From positions 814,242 to 878,241 of the forward strand of contig NZ_JTJC03000002.1 of the NCBI RefSeq assembly GCF_000817735.3: a DNA stretch of 64,000 nt, given 5' to 3'. Numbering within the stretch: position 1 is the stretch's first letter; each line of letters starts with the position of its first letter. A model generated the notes under the pieces. The model saw only the letters and a list, made by a program, of their open reading frames with translations, did not search any database and was not told the DNA's origin. The translations under genes and the position numbers were made by a program. Below, one piece after another: positions 57,923-64,000 of this stretch. The DNA is from Scytonema millei VB511283. Its GTDB lineage: Bacteria; Cyanobacteriota; Cyanobacteriia; Cyanobacteriales; Chroococcidiopsidaceae.

Positions 57923-58381
57923 ATGCCGTTCCATTATCAGCTATACGATTATTGGTTGCGTTCGACGGGGGTTTGGGTTTCTCCGTTACTAACGCTCAAT
58001 GTAGATTGGTTAAATGAGTCAGAAATATCAGCGATCGCCCAAATTCACGCTCTAGAACGAGTTGAATTTGGAATTAAAATGAGTTGGGAATATCGTAAAA
58101 AACTAGATTCAGACTATATGTCTTGGTGTGTCGATACCAAGCATCCTAATGTTGTATTTACAGATAAAAGTATCTCTCACAATAGCGCGCCCAGTATATT
58201 CAGCTATCAAATGCAAGATCCCAATCGACTAGTTATGTCGGTTGGGAAATATGAAGAAACCATCATATTAGCAAGCTACAACAAACGTTTGCGCGAACAG
58301 AGGTATGAAGGTAAGCTAATGAGACGACTTTGGGAAAAGAAAGTTGATGCTACAATTGCTCCATTGGCAATGGTTTCATAA
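57923..58381 (+). CDS. Hypothetical protein, possibly CpcS/CpeS-like lyase-fold
   Basis: A 152-aa soluble protein with a beta-rich pattern: YDYWLRSTGVWVSPLLTLNV, VEFGIKMSWEYRKKL, PNVVFTDKS, PNRLVMSVGKYEETIILASY and RYEGKLMRRLWEKKV. The order of strands and the GxW start recall the lipocalin-like CpcS/CpeS phycobiliprotein lyases, but identity is weak and the lyase-typical C-terminus is different. ATG 57923 is likely. Treat as unassigned. Confidence 0.5.
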   Translation: MPFHYQLYDYWLRSTGVWVSPLLTLNVDWLNESEISAIAQIHALERVEFGIKMSWEYRKKLDSDYMSWCVDTKHPNVVFTDKSISHNSAPSIFSYQMQDPNRLVMSVGKYEETIILASYNKRLREQRYEGKLMRRLWEKKVDATIAPLAMVS

Positions 58382-58438
58382 CTTATTCAGCATCGAATAA
58401 TTGGCGCAAGAGTATATGTTGTTCTCCTTTGCCTCCAA

Positions 58439-60907
58439 CTATTTAGGCAACAAAGCCGCTCGATCCATCAACTTCAGTTGTTCTTGTCGATCCTCTACTC
58501 CTTGTTGATACTCCAAAAGTGTAAATGTATCGACTTGAATTGCTTCATTACGAGCAATTTCTGCGGCGCGAATTAGTTCAGCCTCTTCTAGAGTAATTAT
58601 CTCAGCCGCATGTGCTGCTGTAACTAGCTGCTCCGGTTTTCCTGACGGTAGCTTACCTTCACGACTGGCAGCTTTGATAGTTTTAAGCGCTGGTTCGGCT
58701 TGCGATGTTAAGAGAAAAGCGCGTTCCAATCTTCCCAAAGCTTCACTCGAATCGGTGGGAAGATAAATACCTGCGGTGAGCCGATCGCGTTGCTGTCCTA
58801 GTGTCTGAAGCCTACAGGCAACGTCACTGCCTAAACGGTCAGAGGGTAAAGAACCGATCGCATTGAGCCGCCACCACCAAGTCACGGGTCCTCGGAATAA
58901 ACTACCGAGAATTGGTACGGACAGGTTACTGAAAATTCCCTCAAATCCAAACTGAATCTGAGCTAAGGCGTATTCCACAGCCCAGCAGACAAAAGGTAAA
59001 TCTTCCGTGCAACCTTCTGCCTCAAATCGGCGTAGGGTAGCTGTTGCCAAATACATCCAAGAAAGAATATCGGCAAATCGTCCGGTGAGTTTTTCTCGCC
59101 GCTTCAGCGTGCCACCAAAACAGAAGAGAACCAGATCGGTAAGCCAAGCAAAAGTCGCGGCTGCCCATTCGAGCTTGCGGTAGTATTTAGCTGTGACTCC
59201 AGTTACAGGCGGACGGGCGAGATAGCCACGGGAAAGACTCAGCAATAGGGCGCGGCAACCATTGCGCATCATGAAACCAATATGATGCCAAAAGGCGCGA
59301 TCGAAAGCCGAGAGATCCGACTGTTTGAGGGCAACAACTTCTGCATAGACGTAGGGATGACAGCGGATCGCTCCTTGACCGAAGATCATCATCGTGCGGG
59401 TGAGGATATTCGCGCCTTCAACCGTAATCGAGATCGGAGTGGCAATGTAGATATTTGCGAGCAGGTTTCTGGGTCCGCGACAAATACCAGAGCCGCCGAG
59501 AATATCCATCCCGTCATTGATATTTTGACGCGAGAGTTCTGTCAGGTTGTACTTAGCGATCGCCGAAATGACAGCAGGTTGCTCGCCGCGATCGACTGCA
59601 CCACAAGTATAAGTCCGAGCGGCATCCATCAAATACGTCAGCCCCCCAATCCGAGCGAGGGGTTCCTCAATTCCTTCAAACCGACCGATGGGCAGTCCAA
59701 ACTGCTGTCGCACTGTTGCGTGCGCGCCTGTCACTCTGGCGACTAGTTTGGCAACTCCGGTACAGGTAGCAGGAAAGCTGATGCCCCGACCCGCAGCAAG
59801 GCTCTGCATCAACATTTTCCAACCCTGACCCGCCTGTTCGACACCACCGATAACTTGGTCTATGGAGATGATGACATCATGTCCTTCAACTGGAGAATTG
59901 TAAAATGGAACTCCCATCGGATCGTGTCGCCGTCCCAAAACCACACCAGGCGTATCTGCCGGAATTAAAGCACAGGTAATGCCGACATCCTCTCCTTTAC
60001 CCAACAAATTTTCTGGATCGCGGAGGCGAAACGCCAGTCCGATTAAAGTGGCGATCGCGCCCAGAGTAATGTAGCGTTTGCGGAAATTCAAGCGCAGATA
60101 TAGCTTGCCATCTTCAGCTTGAAACACGACTCCTTCAGAAGTAATGCTACCCGCATCCGAGCCTGCTTGGGGTTCGGTTAGGGCGAAACAGGGAATTTCA
60201 TCCCCCTGAGCTAGTTTGGGCAGATAATAGTCTTTTTGAGCTGGAGTACCATATCGCAGCAGCAACTTCGCCGGACCGAGAGAGTTCGTCACGCCAACTG
60301 TCGCCGTGTGGGTGAACGATCGCGATGCCAGCTTCATCATCACGGCACTGTAGGCAAAGTTAGAAAAGCCCAAACCGCCGTACTCTTTGGGGATCATCAT
60401 CCCGAAGAAGCGTTCTTGTCTGAGATATGCCCAAACTTCCGGTGGTAAGTCTTTGCGACGGTAAATTTCCCAATCGCTGACCATGCGGCAAACTTGTTCT
60501 ACAGATCCGTCGAGAAATGCTTGCAGTTCTGGCGTGACTTGGGGATAGGGTTCGCTGTTAATTCTGCGAAAATTGGGTTGACCGGAAAAGAACTCACCAT
60601 CTACCCAAACAGTCCCCGCCTCGATCGCCGCTTGTTCGGTTGCAGAGATGTTTGGTAGGAGATTGAAAGCTTTAATGGCGGAAACGATGGGAGATGTGAC
60701 AAGCGATCGCCGTAACACAGGGAAATTTAAGATTGCTGCCACCACGCCAAACAGCAACCACACCCAAATTGGCGGACTCCACGCTGATAGTACCAGGACA
60801 AAATACAGCGACCACAGCCATAGGGGAACGCCAATGTAACCCAGCACAAAAAATAGGAAAATTAGCGTGGGAATGACAACGACTGGAGCGAGCAAGTTCA
60901 TCATCAT
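58439..60907 (-). CDS. fadE: Acyl-CoA dehydrogenase, FadE long form
   Basis: An 822-aa protein. Two N-terminal membrane helices (about 3-25, 28-65) are followed by an acyl-CoA dehydrogenase core (about 105-500): KEYGGLGFSNFAYSAVMMKL, CFALTEPQAGSDAGSITSEG (FAD binding), and the ARTYTCGAVDRGEQPAVISA and MDILGGSGICRGPRNLLA regions. A C-terminal DUF1974 domain (about 510-800) is as in E. coli FadE. It should catalyse the first step of fatty-acid beta-oxidation. The start may be any of three ATGs at 60907. It is last in the fadN-fadA-fadE order. Confidence 0.93.
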   Translation of the reverse strand: MMMNLLAPVVVIPTLIFLFFVLGYIGVPLWLWSLYFVLVLSAWSPPIWVWLLFGVVAAILNFPVLRRSLVTSPIVSAIKAFNLLPNISATEQAAIEAGTVWVDGEFFSGQPNFRRINSEPYPQVTPELQAFLDGSVEQVCRMVSDWEIYRRKDLPPEVWAYLRQERFFGMMIPKEYGGLGFSNFAYSAVMMKLASRSFTHTATVGVTNSLGPAKLLLRYGTPAQKDYYLPKLAQGDEIPCFALTEPQAGSDAGSITSEGVVFQAEDGKLYLRLNFRKRYITLGAIATLIGLAFRLRDPENLLGKGEDVGITCALIPADTPGVVLGRRHDPMGVPFYNSPVEGHDVIISIDQVIGGVEQAGQGWKMLMQSLAAGRGISFPATCTGVAKLVARVTGAHATVRQQFGLPIGRFEGIEEPLARIGGLTYLMDAARTYTCGAVDRGEQPAVISAIAKYNLTELSRQNINDGMDILGGSGICRGPRNLLANIYIATPISITVEGANILTRTMMIFGQGAIRCHPYVYAEVVALKQSDLSAFDRAFWHHIGFMMRNGCRALLLSLSRGYLARPPVTGVTAKYYRKLEWAAATFAWLTDLVLFCFGGTLKRREKLTGRFADILSWMYLATATLRRFEAEGCTEDLPFVCWAVEYALAQIQFGFEGIFSNLSVPILGSLFRGPVTWWWRLNAIGSLPSDRLGSDVACRLQTLGQQRDRLTAGIYLPTDSSEALGRLERAFLLTSQAEPALKTIKAASREGKLPSGKPEQLVTAAHAAEIITLEEAELIRAAEIARNEAIQVDTFTLLEYQQGVEDRQEQLKLMDRAALLPK

Positions 60908-60973
60908 AATTCGTAATTCGTAATTCGTAATGAAAAATGAGTTGAAGACTTCGATCTCTCAGGTCATCCAGAT

Positions 60974-62164
60974 TCAGGAGGTTGCCAAATTCTCAAACAC
61001 TGCCGCTGCTCCCATACCACCACCCACGCACATCGTCACCAGACCATAGCGAATGCTACGCCGTTTCATTTCGTGCAGTAGGGTAGCTGTTAGCTTCGCA
61101 CCCGTGCAACCTAGAGGATGACCGAGGGCGATCGCGCCGCCGTTGACATTGACAATTTCCTCATTCAAACCGAGCTTGCTAATTACCGCTAAGCTTTGAG
61201 CAGCAAAGGCTTCATTCAGCTCGATTAACCCGATATCGTCCAAGCTTAAACCCACTTGCTTCAACACTTTCGGCACAGCCTCAACTGGACCAATCCCCAT
61301 AATTTCTGGGGGAACTCCAGCAACTGCAAACCCTAACATCCGTCCTAGAGGTTTTACACCGAGTTTATTGACCCAGCGCTGACTCATTAAGACCGTCGCG
61401 GCTGCTCCATCCGAAGTTTGAGATGAGTTACCAGCTGTAACTGCTCCACCTTGGCGAAAAACAGGTTGCAACCGTGCCAATGCTTCCAGACTGGTATCGG
61501 CGCGAGGACCTTCATCGAGCTGAAAAACTTGCTCCACAACCTGCGGCTTGCCATCAATATAGAGAGTTTCGCGCACCGGAATCGGAATAATTTCTTCAGC
61601 AAAACGACCTTGCCTAATTGCAACTAAAGCTTTCTGATGCGATCGCAGCGCAAAAACATCTTGTTCCTGGCGCGAAACTCCGTACTGTTGGGCTACGTTT
61701 TCAGCCGTAATCCCCATCGTACAGTAAGCTTGTGGAGTCTCTGCTAACACTTCTGGATTGGGAGCGAGATAGTGTCCCCCCATCGGAATCAAACTCATCG
61801 ATTCGGCTCCACCAGCCACCATAATTTCCGCTTGTCCCGTGGCGATCGCTTGAGCTGCCATCGCGATCGTCTGGAGTCCAGAAGCACAAAAACGATTGAC
61901 GGTACAACCTGCCACGGAATCGGGTAAACCCGCCCGCTGAGCAATAACTCGACCCAAATTGAATCCCTGTTCCGCTTCTGGAAACGCACAGCCGATAATA
62001 ATGTCGTCAATATATTCTGGTGCAAGTCCTTCGACGCGAGCGATCGCGCCTTTGACTACCACCGCGCCCATGTCATCGGGGCGAACGTGGCGTAGCGTAC
62101 CGCGTGGCGCTTTTCCCACCGCAGTCCGAACGCTGCTGACAATGTAGGCTTCTTTCATATGCAT
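60974..62164 (-). CDS. fadA: Acetyl-CoA acyltransferase (3-ketoacyl-CoA thiolase)
   Basis: A 396-aa thiolase. Nucleophile Cys93 is in [13 protein letters not shown]. The second active-site motifs [19 protein letters not shown] (His) and [13 protein letters not shown] (Cys) are intact. The [14 protein letters not shown] stretch and length fit the degradative class (FadA) rather than biosynthetic PhaA. It cleaves 3-ketoacyl-CoA to acetyl-CoA. The start is ATG 62164 or 62158. STRR DNA separates it from fadN, and a short repeat separates it from fadE, but the three genes share one strand and pathway. Confidence 0.95.
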   Translation of the reverse strand: MHMKEAYIVSSVRTAVGKAPRGTLRHVRPDDMGAVVVKGAIARVEGLAPEYIDDIIIGCAFPEAEQGFNLGRVIAQRAGLPDSVAGCTVNRFCASGLQTIAMAAQAIATGQAEIMVAGGAESMSLIPMGGHYLAPNPEVLAETPQAYCTMGITAENVAQQYGVSRQEQDVFALRSHQKALVAIRQGRFAEEIIPIPVRETLYIDGKPQVVEQVFQLDEGPRADTSLEALARLQPVFRQGGAVTAGNSSQTSDGAAATVLMSQRWVNKLGVKPLGRMLGFAVAGVPPEIMGIGPVEAVPKVLKQVGLSLDDIGLIELNEAFAAQSLAVISKLGLNEEIVNVNGGAIALGHPLGCTGAKLTATLLHEMKRRSIRYGLVTMCVGGGMGAAAVFENLATS

Positions 62165-62240
62165 TAGTGAGTAGTGAAGAGTGGCTAGTGGCTAGTGGCT
62201 AGTGGCTAGATGAAGAATCTAGTCACTAGCCGCCAGTCAC
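62165..62240. repeat. STRR: GTGGCTA and TAGTCAC heptamers
   Basis: Four or more GTGGCTA units, then TAGTCAC/TAGCCGC/CAGTCAC units, between fadA and fadN. Confidence 0.9.
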
Positions 62241-62252
62241 TAATCACTTTTT

Positions 62253-64000
62253 TTAATTTCGTAACGGCTTTTTATGTTTCAACGTGTGAGCAATCCGCTC
62301 TTGGGTTTTAGGTTGGCTGAGTAGGGGTAAAAATGCTTCCCGTTCTAATTGCAGTAAGTAGTTTTCATCAACTAAAGCAGGTGCAGAAAGTTCCCCGCCA
62401 GCCATGACGTAGGCTAAACGGTTGGCTAAATAGCGATCGTATTCGCTGATGAAGCCGCCTCGGTAGAGGGTATCGGCAGCATAATCGAGCATTGCTCTCC
62501 CTGGACGACCTAGCACCATAATGGCGTTGCGTTCGGGAGGTGGGGCATAGCCTGCGCGATCGCTACATAAGACTTCTTCTTTGGCAACTTCTAAACGGCG
62601 ATCGCCATTCATTAAAATTTTGGCTGTTGCTGGGAGAAATCCTAATTCTTGGGCTTCCGCAGCACTATTGGAGACTTTCGCCATGCCAATGGTTTCAAAC
62701 ACTCGCCGTAGAAATGGTTGGATGTGATGGGGCGCTTCTGATGCGGCGCGATCGGCTGCCCATGTCACCGATCGCATAATGCCACCAGCCCCAGGAATCA
62801 AACCTACACTCAGTTCTACCAAGCCAATATAAGTTTCTGCTGCTGCTACGACTTGCGGACACGCCATGACTAACTCGCAACCGCCTCCTAATACTCGTCC
62901 TTGGATTGCCGCAACAATTGGTTTGGGGAAGTAATGAATCCGTTGTAGCAGAGTTTGGAACTTGACAATTAGATCGGCGATCGCCGCAAAATTTCCCGAC
63001 TGCGCCATCATTGCCATTTCTGCTAGATTTGCTCCACCTGAGAAATGAGCGCTGCTGTTGCCAATGACCAATCCTCGATAATCGTTCTCTAGCAGATCCA
63101 GCACCTCAGCTAAACCGTCAACCACCTGCAAGCTCAAAGTATTACCCTTCGAGCGAAACTCATACAAAACCACCCCGTCACCCATGTCTAGCAATGCTGC
63201 TTCGGGATTTTGCCATATAAGCGGGAGTCGGGAGTCGGAAATCAAATTTTCACTTTTGACTTTTGACTTTTGACTTTTGACTTCTGCCCACTCCGGGACG
63301 GGAATTCCAGCAGCTTTCATGTCTGCCAGTACGGTTTCAAATCCCAATACATCCCAAATTTCAAAAGGACCGAGTTCCCAGCCAAATCCCCATCGCATTG
63401 CTTTGTCAACGTCGTCAGGATTGTCGGCAATTTCGGGAATGCGGCAAGCACTATAACTCAAGGTTTTAAGGATAGACTTGCGGAAGAAAGCGCCTGCACG
63501 ATCGCGATCGCGATACAATGCTCGCAGGCGATCGCCTAAATCGGGAATCTTACCAATCGCCTCAATATCGCCCAAGTTTAAAGGTTTGGCTGGTTCATAA
63601 GCGAGTGTTTCTGGATTTAATGACAGAATTTGTCGGTCTTGCTTTTTGTAAAAGCCTTGACCCGTTTTCGCTCCTAGCGTCCCCGTCTCTACGAGTTTGC
63701 GTAACAATTCCGGCACGCGGAAGACTTCTCTGCTTTCATCGTGAGGAATAGCTGGATAGAGGTTGCTGGCGACGTACATCAGCGTATCAAGTCCGACTAA
63801 ATCCGCCGTGCGGAATGTGGCTGATTTTGGTCTACCTGCAATTGTTCCCGTTAGAGTATCGATTTCCTCAATCGTGTATCCCTGCGTTAACGCCTGTAAC
63901 CCGAGCATGGTGACGTACATTCCAATTCGGTTGGCAATAAAGTTAGGAGTATCCTTTGCGACTACGACCCCTTTACCTAAATGCAGCTCTCCGAACCACT
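62253..64000 (-). CDS. fadN: 3-hydroxyacyl-CoA dehydrogenase / enoyl-CoA hydratase (FadN-type), 5' end outside window
   Basis: The frame stays open to the end of the window, reading WFGELHLGKGVVVAKDTPNF upstream of the first visible Met (63920), so the N-terminal part of the NAD domain is missing. The 3HCDH C-terminal helical domain follows. Next comes a repeat-encoded linker (63221-63285) and a C-terminal enoyl-CoA hydratase domain: NSSAHFSGGANLAEMAMMA and IQGRVLGGGCELVMACPQVV, then GLIPGAGGIMR. Dehydrogenase first and hydratase last is the FadN (YusL) order, the reverse of E. coli FadB. It is first in a fadN-fadA-fadE cluster. Confidence 0.92.
   Translation of the reverse strand, partial: WFGELHLGKGVVVAKDTPNFIANRIGMYVTMLGLQALTQGYTIEEIDTLTGTIAGRPKSATFRTADLVGLDTLMYVASNLYPAIPHDESREVFRVPELLRKLVETGTLGAKTGQGFYKKQDRQILSLNPETLAYEPAKPLNLGDIEAIGKIPDLGDRLRALYRDRDRAGAFFRKSILKTLSYSACRIPEIADNPDDVDKAMRWGFGWELGPFEIWDVLGFETVLADMKAAGIPVPEWAEVKSQKSKVKSENLISDSRLPLIWQNPEAALLDMGDGVVLYEFRSKGNTLSLQVVDGLAEVLDLLENDYRGLVIGNSSAHFSGGANLAEMAMMAQSGNFAAIADLIVKFQTLLQRIHYFPKPIVAAIQGRVLGGGCELVMACPQVVAAAETYIGLVELSVGLIPGAGGIMRSVTWAADRAASEAPHHIQPFLRRVFETIGMAKVSNSAAEAQELGFLPATAKILMNGDRRLEVAKEEVLCSDRAGYAPPPERNAIMVLGRPGRAMLDYAADTLYRGGFISEYDRYLANRLAYVMAGGELSAPALVDENYLLQLEREAFLPLLSQPKTQERIAHTLKHKKPLRN
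63221..63285. repeat. In-frame STRR in fadN interdomain linker
   Basis: GGGAGTC units and four CTTTTGA heptamers encode VKSQKSKVKSENLISDSRL between the dehydrogenase and hydratase halves. Confidence 0.9.

Overview
The window is chromosomal DNA of a cyanobacterium. HIP1-type GCGATCGC octamers and their derivatives occur throughout. There is a ferrochelatase with a C-terminal chlorophyll-binding helix, a cytochrome c6 gene, a CobA-HemD fusion, pentapeptide-repeat kinases, NB-ARC/WD40 proteins and dense heptameric tandem repeats (STRR). The mix suggests a large-genome cyanobacterium with a complex regulatory repertoire, possibly of the Chroococcidiopsis type; that genus is inference only.

Layout. 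0-8.3 kb: start of a PadR regulator divergent from a DUF4188-like gene, a BioD-like/DRTGG protein, a K+ channel with RCK domain, pnp, and a membrane GGDEF-EAL protein. 8.5-16.6 kb: ChaC-like cyclotransferase, GNAT acetyltransferase, galE, a large hybrid histidine kinase and a Ser/Thr kinase with pentapeptide repeats. 16.9-28.3 kb: pheT, guanine deaminase, an ABC ATPase, a transglutaminase-propeller protein, a regulator/phytochrome-like kinase/regulator cluster, and tgt. 28.4-36 kb is a decaying accessory zone: truncated TetR, a Rid gene with an in-frame stop near its start, cupin, UspA, a 53-aa acidic protein, BNR remnant, a repeat mosaic, an apparently foreign katG, and an ISKra4 remnant fused to a pRiA4b ORF-3 fragment. 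36-46 kb: two STAND (NB-ARC) proteins with the same N-terminal domain flank a nitrogen-control module and ggt. 46-53.7 kb: TPR protein, petJ divergent from a BlaI/M56 protease pair, coaE, cobA-hemD, a broken methyltransferase and hemH. 53.8-58.4 kb: small conserved genes, an S4 protein, a methyltransferase and DUF3352. 58.4-64 kb: a fadN-fadA-fadE beta-oxidation cluster running off the end.

Three systems stand out. (1) At 38.99-39.59 kb, an NtcA-type site, a glutamine riboswitch, a 51-aa glutamine synthetase inactivating factor that keeps all three GS-binding arginines, a PirA-like 51-aa protein and a terminator form a compact nitrogen-feedback operon. (2) At 47.7-49.7 kb, cytochrome c6 is divergent from PetR/PetP-like genes, the copper-responsive repressor/protease pair. 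(3) A Bacillus-style fadN-fadA-fadE cluster lies in a phylum usually described as lacking beta-oxidation.

A fourth theme is repeat DNA used as coding sequence. Heptameric STRRs or a 28-bp palindrome lie in frame inside pheT (both), the hybrid kinase, cobA-hemD, both STAND genes and fadN. STRRs also supply the first codons of coaE and the last codons of the WD40 and TPR genes. No tRNA, rRNA or CRISPR array was recognised.
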